In this document: positions 1-10,235 of the stretch, one piece after another | How positions within the stretch are numbered: position 1 is the stretch's first letter | How the letters are laid out: each line of letters begins with the position of its first letter | DNA from: Ligula intestinalis | Taxonomy: Eukaryota > Platyhelminthes > Cestoda > Diphyllobothriidea > Diphyllobothriidae | Direction: 5' to 3' | Length of the DNA stretch: 64,000 nt | Assembly (NCBI GenBank): GCA_036362985.1 | Contig: JAYGXS010000003.1 | Span: 34,079,510 to 34,143,509 of the forward strand | Made by a program: the position numbers and the translations under genes | The notes under the pieces: model-generated | The model's input: only the letters and a program-made list of their open reading frames with translations | Told to the model about the DNA's origin: nothing | Database searches by the model: none

Positions 1-1
1 T

Positions 2-88
2 GTTGGTGGTGCTGGAGATTACGCTTCAAATTACAATGGGACGAGCGTCTCCGGTAACACGCTCAGTTGGCGCACGCTAGCACTGTAA
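2..88 (+). CDS. Possible 3' end of a coding exon (Gly/Asn/Ser-rich C-terminus)
   Basis: An open frame enters from the left edge of the window and reads 28 codons to a TAA at 86-88. The peptide begins VGGAGDYASNYNGT and is rich in Gly, Ser, Asn and Tyr, as in the low-complexity tails of many RNA-binding proteins. That resemblance is compositional only. Twenty-eight codons can be open by chance, and I see no clear polyadenylation signal directly downstream. It may be the last codons of an upstream gene or nothing. Confidence 0.2.
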   Translation, partial: VGGAGDYASNYNGTSVSGNTLSWRTLAL

Positions 89-1120
89 ACATCCCTTTTT
101 ATCTTTGTTTATTTTGTCATAGAACGCAAATATCAGGCGAAGTGACTAGGAGAAATAATTTAGCAGGCACATAGGAAGCCGAGAACGTTAGCCAAAAAGA
201 ATCGAAAAACTTGAGGCCTGTTTAAAAAAACTCGGAAAAAGCCAAGGCGTACAAACAATGGACTACAACCAACACATTATCGCAGGTGAGGCAGGGTGTC
301 AATGTCATTTAACCATGCCGTCCAGTGGAGCCTAAATGATATTTATCCTGTCTAAACAAGTTGTTGGGTCTACAAGGTTTTCAGACGGTGAAGAAAAAGG
401 GAAAAATCTGAATATTTTTCTTGTAACTGCAGTTTACATATGCTAATCTATTCCCTTATCATCAGCTAGGACTCAGAGAAGCTAACCACTGTGCACGAAA
501 ATTTCAGTGTAAGTTTACCTTGCCGACCTAAACTGTCGACAGTTCCCTCATGCACATGCTTCCCAAAGACAATCAGTAAGATAAACTGCTGCAAAATTGT
601 TGCCTAAGTAAGAATTTTGAATTGACGTACAAGACATTTTCCATCCTGTCGTCCGTAGTTGGGATGGTGTGTGCGATAAATAATCACATCCTACCAGGAA
701 TCCCATAAAGCCCTTCTGTATCAGATGCCCATAACGCAGGTTTATGGTTTAAAGCGTGTTAACCTTAGATAAAGGGGTTTGCATATTATGGGCCGCAATT
801 TTGTTTAACTGTAGGTGGCCTGACGCTTCACAGCCAAAGGTCATGTTTATGTTTCGTTATAATATAGTTTAAATGGTCCATCGGACGGATAAATGTAGGG
901 CCTGACCACAAGCACAAATTTAATCTTAATGTCTCTGCTTAGAGATTTCTAATAATACTCTGTGTTAACTCCAGATAAATCCGAGAGATATACTTACACA
1001 AAGTCTGCTGCTTTCCAATATAAATGGACCCCTCAGTATGTGCAGTCTTTAGAAAATGCCTTTTAAACAGAATCTTAGGAAACCTCCTAGTCATATACTT
1101 TACCATTTTCATCTTCTTAG

Positions 1121-1708
1121 ATATTGATGTGTTGCCAAAAAAGGAAGTCTACAACCCTGCTGAAGACGAACTGTCTCCGAGGCTATGTGTTTGGAATGCC
1201 TGTCGTAGCAGTAACCTGAGTCTTGCGTTGGTTGATAAAAACGATGAGGTTATTGAAACGCAGGTAGACAACAAGTTGGCGCCAATGTCACTTGTCTGTC
1301 GCTCCCTGGTCATTCTTGTTCGCCGGCCCATCAGAGGAACTGCAGCCACATTGTTGACGCATAAAATTGCACTTTCACCAATGAGAACCTACGCGTGTGC
1401 TAACCGGGACTTTTTTATAAGCCCCAAGGCACTGATTGCCGCAAAGAAACGCATAAGGATCTGCCTGCCCACGGGATCTGCAGAAAATAAAGTCTCCGAG
1501 TCTGAAGGGCATGTGCATCCAGCAGACAATGAGACTCGCTATAAAACACAATTTAAAGATGTTATCTGCAACAGCACGAAAACTGGGATACGCTTTGCTC
1601 AGGGATTTGCCATTTTTGAGAAAGTGGATGACAGTCGAGAGGAGTACCCTGTCGAATGTCGATTGTACGAATGTATTTGGGGCTTCCTCATAGTAAAAAG
1701 CGAAAAAG
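1121..1708 (+). CDS. Exon A: eight-cysteine extracellular domain, copy 1, of a putative membrane protein
   Basis: This is an open stretch of 588 bases (196 x 3) bounded by a pyrimidine-rich acceptor (tttcatcttcttag, ending at 1120) and a donor (aaaaag|gtatga, cut after 1708). Both boundaries fall after the first base of a codon (phase 1-1), the usual arrangement for shuffled extracellular modules. The domain has eight cysteines: it opens with C-x4-C (CVWNAC), then C-x31-C-x32-C-x21-C-x34-C-x29-C, and ends with C-x4-C (CRLYEC) followed by a W-x-F-hydrophobic stretch. Exon B (3616-4146) aligns along its whole length: both have C-R-S after the third gap, A-C in the middle, I-R-[IV]-C, Y-K-x2-F before Cys6 and C-x4-C near the end. 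I do not recognise the family. Secretion is inferred from the cysteine pattern and the downstream transmembrane exon. A frame open upstream from 1024 overlaps this exon but is probably intron read-through. Confidence 0.7.
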
Positions 1709-1811
1709 GTATGAACAAAAAACACTGAATAATTTTCGGAAGTTGTTTCATTTCAATTGTTAAACGTTTCCAGCAGATGATTTTACCTTGACTATTGTTT
1801 GAAGTTGTTTG

Positions 1812-2570
1812 CATTCTTTTGACTCTGTTTCCAGCAGTAACGCCTGCGTCAAATCCCAATGCCAACAACAATCAGTGTGGTATGATACTATTCAACAATT
1901 CAATGAAGAATAAACGAGGTAGAAAACTTAACAAGGGATACACGCAGCCTAGGACATGAGAGTCGGCCAAATATTGCCTGACTCTAGACAAAGGAACGAC
2001 CCATGTCTATTAACAGCACTTGTGTGCAGGGGAAACCAGGCTTGGGAGAACGTGTGTGGTGAAAGAGGGAACAATTACTGCTTTTATATTACTTTGGAGT
2101 CGGTTCGTGTGGTGTCCAATTGGTTTGAAACATTCCTCGGAAGGGGCTGTCGTAAACAAATTACCCACACTGTGGTGTGTCCAAGTGTCCCGCGAAGCAG
2201 ATGCGGCTATCGTGCACGTGAAGGGAAATTAGGTCAAATGTATTCAGGTCAGCCGGGCTTGACAGTTGCATATCGAGGAAGCGTTCCGGCGTTGGCCGAA
2301 AGGGGGAAGTTGGCGTGTTCAAGTGGCAATTTTGTAGTTGTGACTGATTTTGACACACCTGTGTATTCCAGTGGAAATGGCTCAAGAGGGGAGGGTCACC
2401 AACATTCTGAGGGAAGAGATTCAACGGAAACAGGGGGGAGGGGTGAGCAGTTTGGGAAAAGGGAAAGAATCACATTCATTTCAGGCAGAAGTTCACCGGC
2501 GATGGGCGTGGAGAATTCCAAAAACGGTGCAGACGAAGATAGCACCTATAATTGGAATTAAATTTTCTTA
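1812..2570 (+). repeat. Unknown dispersed repeat, copy 1 of 3
   Basis: The segment begins with a stretch resembling cctctgtatccagcagt and continues through aacaacaatca and a gagtcggccaaat...gcctgactct block. It ends near gcgtggagaattcc. The same order of blocks occurs at 18910-19800 and 33388-34080, all on the plus strand. This copy is the most diverged. Its frame is open over 1956-2561 but does not match the frame shared by the other two copies, so I do not call it coding. Confidence 0.55.
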
Positions 2571-3615
2571 GTATGCATGGTCGTTAGCTTGTATGTTTTG
2601 TATGCCCTCTGAAATGTTTAATAACACACCCATTTCCTTTCCTTGATGTGAGTCCACTATTTACTAATGATGTTTTTGCTCACCACTGGCATCTGCGCTG
2701 TGTTATAGTACATGAGTTGTTCCCACTTTCGTCGATCGAAGAAGCTTCAATTTCTGGTAAATAGAAATTAAGGGAAAAAATCGCAGTTGCTAGAAGAATA
2801 AGCATTGTTTCCTACACAGGCTAGGGACAGTTAGGATTCCAGGTAGCGCCGTCACATAGACGATGACTAACCTATATCAGAACATCTGAGATAGGGAACT
2901 TGCCGCATATTCATTGGCAAGGGACGTTTGAATTTTATTCACCAAACGTCCTGTGGAATTATAAAGTGGTATGTTGAACAGTAACCGGAGGTACCTTCTC
3001 CGGCTTGGATTTATAAAAATGAATGATATTTGAAAGTCTAGACTGTGTACAGTGAATTTCGACAGGTGTGCAGAGATGTGAGCTGTCATGATGCCAACTC
3101 CAAGGGCTTGTTGTTATTAACTTGTTCCTCTTCTACGTAAAGTAATCTACAAGTATCTCCTTCTGGCGCTTGACTGTTCGTCCAAAATGTGATTAACTGT
3201 CTGAACGCCAGACGGCAGAGCTGAAACAGAGTGTTTAGAATGCCGAATTTAGTGGTTGTCACCCCTCTCATCTACTTGTCAGTACTGGTGCGAAGTTTTA
3301 TTTACCCGCTTCGCGTCACCGCCACTCTGCGAAGAGTGTTGCTTGTGAGGAGACCGAGGCTTACGTTGGTAGGTGGAGGCTTTATGATCCCCGTTTGACC
3401 CCGCCCGTAAACGCTTCCTATTCGTCAGTCATTGCGTTTCACTAGACGAGACATTTTCCAGAAAATACCGCCATTTTGAAATCTCTTTAACTCGCACCGC
3501 GAAGCAAGTGTCCTTTGAAACTAAGATCACAGAAGTTTGACACGAATTTGCATACTCAGGAGTATGCTGTGAATGTCTGGCTAAAAGATGTTTTCCTTGT
3601 CCGAAACCATTTTAG

Positions 3616-4146
3616 AACTGATAGTGACACCAACGAAGGACTTTTACAAACCGTATGCAGACAAGATTACAGTGAAAGTGTGCGAGGGGAGTGTGTGCAT
3701 AACAGAAATTCCCAAAATTGACGTACTTGATGAGAAAAGGAAGAAAATTAATGAACATATAAAGCAACCAATCGTCCTGAACCCATATTATTGTCGTTCG
3801 GCCATCACTCTGACAGTCGCAATAGACAATTTGGAAAAAACTATTTATTTGGCACCAGTGCAACACTTTGCATGTCAGAACGTCATCGTAGTGGACGCTG
3901 CCATGGCAAAGAAGCCCATTCGAGTCTGCGAAACTCTCAGCCGGTCCCTGCAGGGGCCTTTGAGAAGTGAGAAACTTTACAAGGCTCTTTTTCAGAATGC
4001 AACATGCTCCAGTCTTTCAAGCGAAATCACATTTTCTTCGGGTTATGCACACGTGTCTGCAACTGCCCCCGTGAGGGCAGACTTCCAGGTCCACTGTCAT
4101 TTAGGTGACTGTGAATGGGACTTCACGATTGAAAAAAGAAATAAAC
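3616..4146 (+). CDS. Exon B: eight-cysteine extracellular domain, copy 2
   Basis: The exon is 531 bases (177 x 3), again phase 1-1. The acceptor is ccattttag, ending at 3615, and the donor is aaac|gtaggt, cut after 4146. All eight cysteines of exon A are present. Three spacings are identical (C1-x4-C2, C2-x31-C3, C7-x4-C8), C6-x29-C7 is identical too, and the three middle spacings are shorter (26, 17 and 25). The N-terminal strand also matches: I-V-T-P-T-K-D-F-Y-K-P here against I-D-V-L-P-K-K-E-V-Y-N-P in exon A. The copies are well diverged, so the duplication is old and both have kept the fold. It is most likely the second ectodomain unit of the protein that becomes membrane-spanning at 6821-7017, because its exit phase (1) matches that exon's entry phase. 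Confidence 0.7.
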
Positions 4147-4479
4147 GTAGGTCTCATACCTTTCTCATGCTTTACTGCCTTCTAATTTTCTTTTAGTCCT
4201 TTTCCGGGCTTTGGCTGTATTTTTTGGTCATATATAAGTCATATCGAGTTCTCAAGCCAATGTAGCAGTATCTGTCGGTGTTGGAGAGGAATACTACAAA
4301 CATTACTTACATATCGAGTAATTTAGAAAGGTCTCGAAAACCAAATAGGACTGGAGAGTGCGTATTTCCTGCTGCGATAACGCTCGAATATGTTGCTCCA
4401 CCTAGTCTTCGCTCAGGCTTAAAGTCAGCTTCCCTGTAGTGTAACTATTCGGCCTAAAGTTTGGGGTTGGTGTTCGAGT

Positions 4480-4605
4480 TCGAGTTAAGGGCTGAGATGG
4501 GGATTCGGATAAGGGTCAGGGCTACAGTTAGAGGTTACAGGCACATGTATAGGGTTGTGTGGTTAGGGTTAGGCTTTAAACGAAGGTTTAGGGTTAGCGC
4601 TTAGG
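4480..4605 (+). repeat. Degenerate TTAGGG-like stretch
   Basis: The strand is G-rich with repeated ttagggtt-like words: gggctacagttagaggtt, tatagggttgtgtggttaggg, ttaggctttaaac and ggtttagggttagcgcttagg. It resembles a decayed interstitial array of the animal telomere repeat. Spacing is irregular, so chance or another GGTTA-rich satellite remains possible. Confidence 0.4.
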
Positions 4606-5783
4606 CTAGTAATGGTGTCAACCTAAAGTATATCTTCAGCTGTGGTTGTTGTGATTGGCCATCACTGGGTACTACATTAATACTATGCGTTTGAAAACCA
4701 CGCCAACCTATCTTAAGCCAAAAGAAAATATGCGGAGGTACAGGAAACGAATTATTTGTACTTATACGAGGCGAATAGAGTGAAGAGGATATATATTAAT
4801 TCAAATGACGAATTAGGATGACATTTTGCCCCTGTGCTTCCTGTATGGATTGCTAAAGCAGACTTATCAACTGTTAACGTATCATATACTGGTGCTACCA
4901 ACAGCTTTTGACTCCTCACATCCTGTGCGAACAAACGGGAAGTCCGAAACCTGCACTTTAGGCTGAAATACATCGAGCGTCTGCAGTCCTGCAGTAGAAC
5001 CAGATAATTTAATGTAAGTAAGGAAGGTGAATTAGTTGACTCTCAAGTCAAGTTAAGTCAAATTTATTAAAGGAACTCCCTCTTGGTACATAGGATTTAA
5101 GAAATGCATCGGCATAGCCGAACATTCCAAAGAAGTCGTTGACACAATTTCAGACAACTACTCGTTTGTTTCAAGTAATAAACTCACACTCAGTTTACAC
5201 GAGCCAGCAGTGAAACTGAGGAAGAAGAGCAGACAGTGAAAAAACTCCTAAGGCTGGCTCATAATTCAAAATGGAATGTCATTTGTGGTTTTTAGGAGAA
5301 AAACTGTCGCTCGTGGGGGAAGTATGTTAAGGGTAGGGGCATGATGCTTCTGTGAATGTTGATGGCAGCCATGGCGTCCATGATGAGTAATATCTACATC
5401 CGAAGGACCGTACGAGGAGGAGACCTCGGAGTCACGAGAACGTCTAGAAGACCGGAGATGCGACCATGATACGCCTTTGCTGTGCCAAGAGCCGAGGAAC
5501 CCACCACGTTGTCAGCAGTCAGTCGATACGAGAAAGGGTGTGACAGGGCCGCGTAACCATAGGTGCGGTAGATGCGTCCTCAGACACGATCGGCGCAGAT
5601 CGCATAGTGAGCAGAGACGTCATAGCTAGATAATGGCTGAAACTCATTTAGTTAGTACTAATGATAATACTACTTACAAATTACTATTAGTATATATTTA
5701 TAGCATTTCTAGCATTTCAGGTTTTGGATGTAGAGCCTTCAATTTTTGGATTCGGAACACTTCAGTGATTGGATTTGGAGTAC

Positions 5784-6300
5784 TTAATCGCGACGATACT
5801 CATTAAATCGGTCTAGGTTTGTCTTAAAAACATCCACGGAAGGGGACATGACAATATTCGCAGGAAGGGCATTCCATGCCCAGGCATGGAGAGAAAAAGA
5901 ATTTTCTTGGGTCAAGTCTTGCCCCAGTCACACGTAATTTGAGGGGGTGTCCTCGCAGCCTAGAGGTGATGGCCCGCTCAAAGAATTCATTTGTTTGGAG
6001 GCAACAATCCTGACCACGCAACATGCGAAATGCCTGGATTAGGTCCCCACGTAGCTGCCTGTAATCCAGAGGAAACAAGTCAAGATTTACCAATCGGGTC
6101 TCATAAGGGAGGTTCCGTGGGCCTCGTACTAACTTTGTTGCGCGTCTTTGTACCCTTTCGAGTTTTTTGTCTTTGGCTGTCCAAGGTCTCCAGGCTTGGA
6201 TGGCAAATTCCAGTTTATCGACTAGAAATCAGGGAACTATACAGAACCAACAGAATTCTATTAACCCAGCTGCAAAATGTCGCTTCATAATTCCCTCTAG
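5784..6300 (-). pseudogene. 3' end of a CR1-like non-LTR retrotransposon reverse transcriptase ORF
   Basis: The minus strand reads the characteristic C-terminal part of this family: LEFAIQAWRPW, then KLERVQRRATKLVRG, NLDLFPLDYRQLRGDLIQAF, a helical stretch, an FFF/RAWNALP segment, and VDVFKTNLDRF just before a TAA at 5784-5786. This region follows the RT domain in CR1/jockey-type elements. The reading shifts frame at least twice: once near 5890, so that the RAWNALPANIV part lies in another frame, and once near 6236. Only the last 160 or so residues remain, a typical 5' truncation. It lies in the intron between exons B and C of the putative membrane protein and on the opposite strand. Confidence 0.75.
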
Positions 6301-6820
6301 TGCTATCTATGCCTATAAGTTTGGACCAACTAAACTTCTCTTTCAGTTTCAGGCTATTTTTCGTTTCAGTTATTATCCAGACATAGTCCCTCGTCATACA
6401 TAAAGGTTTCCTAAGCTATATATTCAATTAAATCTTGTCTCTTTCAAGTGAAAGATAACCATAGAGATCCCCTAAATGTAATAATACACAAGACGCCAAA
6501 ATATCGTTCATGGCTATAACTGATCGTCGGTATGCCATAGGCAAAATTGTGCGTTCTGAACAGAAATATATAAACTGGGCAATGGGGTCCATAACCTCCC
6601 CACCCCCATTGATAGTGGTGGGTAAAAAACTAGGTTAGATGATCTAGTTTGCTGTCAAGACGATACTGTAATATATTTATTTCTGCACTACTCACTTCAT
6701 ATCATGTTCACATTACGCATTAAGACTTTGACTAGTTCATCTTAACTAGCATTTACTCTAACCACACAATAAGTTTAAGCTAACAGCTCACTACTTATGT
6801 GGCTCAAATATTCTCTACAG

Positions 6821-7017
6821 CCTATCGGAGTCGATGCAGCTGGACAGCACGCCCAGCTCAGAGACTACCATTCATCACAGATCCCTTTCTCGTTGGCTGC
6901 GTATTGACTGGGGTCATCCTGTTCTTCCTGAGTATCGTCTACATAAAAATGTATTTAAATAGAAGAAAACGGAGGCGGAGTCGCCGTCGCAGTTCTTCGA
7001 GAGTCCCCACAACGGAG
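6821..7017 (+). CDS. Exon C: single transmembrane helix plus arginine-rich juxtamembrane tail
   Basis: The acceptor is ttctctacag (ends 6820) and the donor is gag|gtaagt (after 7017). Two bases complete a codon from a phase-1 exon, then 65 codons follow and the exon exits in phase 0. The protein has a short extracellular stretch with one Cys, then a roughly 20-residue hydrophobic helix (FLVGCVLTGVILFFLSIVYI). That helix is followed at once by a strongly basic run (NRRKRRRSRRRSSSR). By the positive-inside rule this is a type I single-pass protein with the cysteine-rich copies outside. The basic serine-rich run could be a phosphorylation or membrane-binding site, but no motif settles it. Confidence 0.7.
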
Positions 7018-7112
7018 GTAAGTCTCTTCTTGAATCGGTAGGCAGTTATTTTACCTCACGTGATCCATCTCTACCAACATTTTCTTCTGTATTCCATTCC
7101 ATTTACATGTAG

Positions 7113-7259
7113 CGTGGAATTCTCCGTCACATCAATAGAGCTGGCCATAATAGCATTGCTGATGACCCAAATATTCTCCAGGCCTACACTGCAGTGCTCG
7201 AAAATTACTCTGAAGAAAACCACCGACGCCTAAAGGAGTTCTTGCTCAAACACCCGAAG
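7113..7259 (+). CDS. Exon D: cytoplasmic segment of the putative membrane protein
   Basis: There are 49 whole codons between an acceptor (catgtag, ends 7112) and a donor (aag|gtcagt, after 7259). Entry in phase 0 fits the exit phase of exon C, and the intron between them is only 95 bases. The peptide is mixed charged and helical in look (for example AVLENYSEENHRRLKEFLLK), as expected of a soluble cytoplasmic region. I recognise no domain. The small intron and agreeing phase are the main support. Confidence 0.6.
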
Positions 7260-7261
7260 GT

Positions 7262-7840
7262 CAGTGTTCCCCTTTTTATGCATAAACACAAAATTTAAGC
7301 GCTACAGAGTGACATTAGGACAGTTTGAAGACATTTTTTATGAGATGTCGCGAAATTTAACATTGTTTTGGCTGCCGGAGGAATTGTCATGATACTAATA
7401 GCGTTAGCTTGTTCCTGACGAACAATCAGTTAAAAGGTAAAATTGTTTCTGTACTACGAACTCATTAAAATTTGCAACTTAATCTACGTCCGTCCGTAAG
7501 CGGGGATCCTGAGTGATAAGGCAACTTTTAGCCGGCCAATTTCGGACACCCAAATCTATGGCCCATGCAGCTGGATCCCGCACTTCCCCTGTCAAATCGG
7601 AAAGCAAATATTCAATTAATGCGGACTTTAAACGACTAAACGTCATTAAACACTAACTTATTCAATTCAGTTCAATATATTTCGGTATATTTAACTGTAA
7701 TAGGTATTGGCTTTGAAGAGCGTATTCAAAACGTTCATAATTTAACTTAAAATAAATGTGCTACTTTGAAGAGAATAGTAGTGTATTTATTTCGAAAACC
7801 TCTTGCGAAGGTGGAAGTGAAGCATAGACCTTCTAAGGCA
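7262..7840. other. Non-coding AT-rich stretch
   Basis: Intron-like DNA after exon D. I see no further exon, repeat or RNA. Confidence 0.5.
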
Positions 7841-7892
7841 CCACTTGTACTTGTACTTACTTGTACATGTTACGGCTGTGATCATGCCTGAT

Positions 7893-9260
7893 CTAGCCGG
7901 CCTCAGTGATGTCACGAACGGTACCTCTCCATGCGTGGTGATTGGCGGCAGCGGATCTCGAAAGCTCCACCCAGTCCCTTCTCCAGCGACGGAGGCCGAA
8001 GATAGAAGGCCCAAGAACTGCTTCCATGTCTTGACGGACAATGTCTAGCCAGGTCGTCAGTTGCCCTCCTCTTCAACGTTTCCAGGTGGGCTGCGGTGCC
8101 GGGTCGAGGGCAGCATAGGTAAGCTCGTGGGGCGGACGACGGAGAACGTGTCCAAACCATCTCAGTCACCTTTCTTGAATGGCCCAAGATATCCTCGTGA
8201 TACTATCGCAGCGGATGCGGACTGTCTCATTTGAGATGAAGTCAACATACTTAACTCGCAGGATCGTCCTCAGCAACCGGTAGTCAAAGACCTCCGGTCT
8301 CCGCTCATCTTCAGCGCGCACAGCCCAGCATTCACATCCATACAGGAGGACTGACCGGATGGATGCACGGTATACAGGAATCTTCGTGGCGATGGAGATG
8401 TCACGTCGGATCCATAGGCGCTTTCGAAGGATTGAGAAAACCCAGCTCGCAGCATCGATACGGGAGACAATGTCGTCCTTGCTCTGCCCATTCGGTAGCA
8501 GCCTTGCCCCGAGGTATTGAAAGCTGTCTACTTCTTCAAGTTGATGGCCATCAACCCCCAGGGGTGCCTTTTCCTGGTCAAGGATGCAGCTCGAGAACAA
8601 CTTCGTCTTTCCAGAATTTATGTACATGCCTACCGACATAGCGATCTCATTTAACCGCGACACTACTGACTGTAGACCAGCAAAGTTTGAGGCTAACAGC
8701 GCAATATCATCGGCGTAGTCAAGATCAGTTAGTCGGCGTTCGGGTGCAAGTTCAACACCGTCCTCTTCATGTAGGGCTTTGCCGAGAATCCAGTCAATGA
8801 CGTAGTTAAACAGAATGGGCGAAAGGATGCAGCCCTGTCGGACACCAGACCGGATATCGGACGACTGAGAGAGATTGTTGTGGACCAGGACTCGTGCGGT
8901 GGTAGACCGATCGTAGGCCTTACTCATCGCAATGAGTTTGGTCGGCACTCCATCCAGTTCCATTATTCGCCACAGGGACTCACGATGGATGGAATCGAAT
9001 GCGATGGCAAAGTCGACGAAGCAAACGGCCGTCGGTTGCTGGTAGCTATGGCGGAATTCTAGAGTGCGCCTCAGTGTGAATATTTGATCCGCACATCCAC
9101 GCCCAGCTCGGAATCCGGCTTGGTTGTGTCGTGTCCTGGAGTCACGTACAGACGGGAAGCGCCTGAGAAGAACAACAGCGAAGATCTTTGCAGTAACATC
9201 GATAAGACTTATGCCACGGTAGTTCTCGCATCTTGTCTTATCTGAGGCACCAACGATAAC
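7893..9260 (-). pseudogene. RTE-like non-LTR retrotransposon, RT domain and C-terminus, 5' truncated
   Basis: On the minus strand from 9260 to 8166 one frame is open through RT motifs in order: CENYRGISLIDVTAKIFA, HNQAGFRAGRGCADQIFTLR, AVCFVDFAIAFDSIHRESLW, GVRQGCILSPILFN, LDYADDIALL (the catalytic YADD), YINSGKTK, FQYLGARL, and the LYGCECW block. Downstream, frames change near 8165, and the tail WLDIVRQDMEAVLGPSIFG to RDWVELSRSAA is read in other frames up to a TAG at 7893-7895. The apurinic-type endonuclease half is missing. Short tandem words on the minus strand after the stop (aagtacaagtac, about 7842-7865) look like the microsatellite-style tail of RTE elements. Open RT motifs with only C-terminal shifts suggest a moderately young insertion. 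Confidence 0.85.
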
Positions 9261-9393
9261 ATAAGGTAAATAATAATCATCGTTATCTGCAGGTATGAGC
9301 GAGCTGCTTCAGAAAGATAAGTATTCAGAGTTGTCGTGATTTTTGTTGGATAAAAGTATATGACAAGTAATGATTAGTCTAATAACTGCTTTA

Positions 9394-10235
9394 GTTTAAA
9401 ATATATCTTAGCGATCATACATTTGTTTTCGATAAATTATCTTGAATCCTATTCATTTGTATCGTAATTAACTCAATAAACTACACCGGTTGGTATAAAA
9501 ATAGTGTGGTTGTCAGAGGCGGTGGACGGGAGAAAGATGTGGGTCAGCAATCGGATGGATTGGAAGCCGAGAAATGTGATAAACTGTGGGCGGTTGGATA
9601 AGCAACATTCGATCAAGGTAACTGTGGCACCGCACACTTTTTTGGCTCAAGGACCGGTCTGTGCAGCCTGATGATAGTCACTTCTGCTGTATCCAAAAAA
9701 CGCTGTCCAATGAATTTTGAATAGCTCGAGGGCAGCTTGTAGATTACTCCGAAAGTCTCACTGGCACGCACGTGATGGTCGCTCGAGCCGGCGTTTGTCC
9801 GAAGGAATACAAAAACATCTTCCATCATGGCTAGGGAACGGCCGAACAGAGGGCATTAACAGTTCCATTCTAGAGCATGTGGTAGACTAATACCATAGCG
9901 TGAATGCCAGAGAGGCTTTCAGAGTGAGCTGCAGGCTGCACTCGAGCTATTTAAAATTTCTTGAAAGTGTGTGTTGGCTACAGCAGAAGCGGTTGCCATC
10001 AGGCTACGTAGGTTGCTCCTGTGAACCAAAAGAACTTCGTAACGGTGCCGCAGTTTCCATGTCCGAAAGCCGCTAACTCAGCCGCCGCAGCTCAAATTTG
10101 CAGAAATTCCCGTTGAAAATTTCAGACGATAACTTAGTGAGCATACGTTTGCTTTTGATAAATTCTCATCATAAACTTACAACATAATCAATTTAATAAA
10201 CTGTAGAGGTTGGTAAAAAAAATAGTGCGTATTAG
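9394..10235 (-). mobile_element. Penelope-like element fragments: two terminal repeats around GIY-YIG C-terminal remnants in both orientations
   Basis: Two similar stretches in the same orientation lie at about 9394-9520 and 10108-10235. They share gcatac-tttg-tttc/tgataaatt and ggttggta(t/a)aaaa(a)atagtg. The same sequence occurs on the plus strand at 47060-47190. Between them, 9613-9828 (minus) reads the end of a PLE GIY-YIG ORF (SETFGVIYKLPSSYSKF to LHRPVLEPKK). The plus strand over 9890-10080 reads a second damaged copy (EAFRVSCRLHSSYLKFLE). So a PLE 3' end is paired with an inverted copy of itself and bracketed by terminal repeats. Everything is broken. Confidence 0.6.

Noticed and set aside
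1956..2561. 201-codon frame as a host gene
   Set aside because: It lies in the dispersed repeat and its frame is not kept in the other two copies.
8363..9062. Plus-strand frames over the RTE-like RT
   Set aside because: Shadows of the minus-strand RT.
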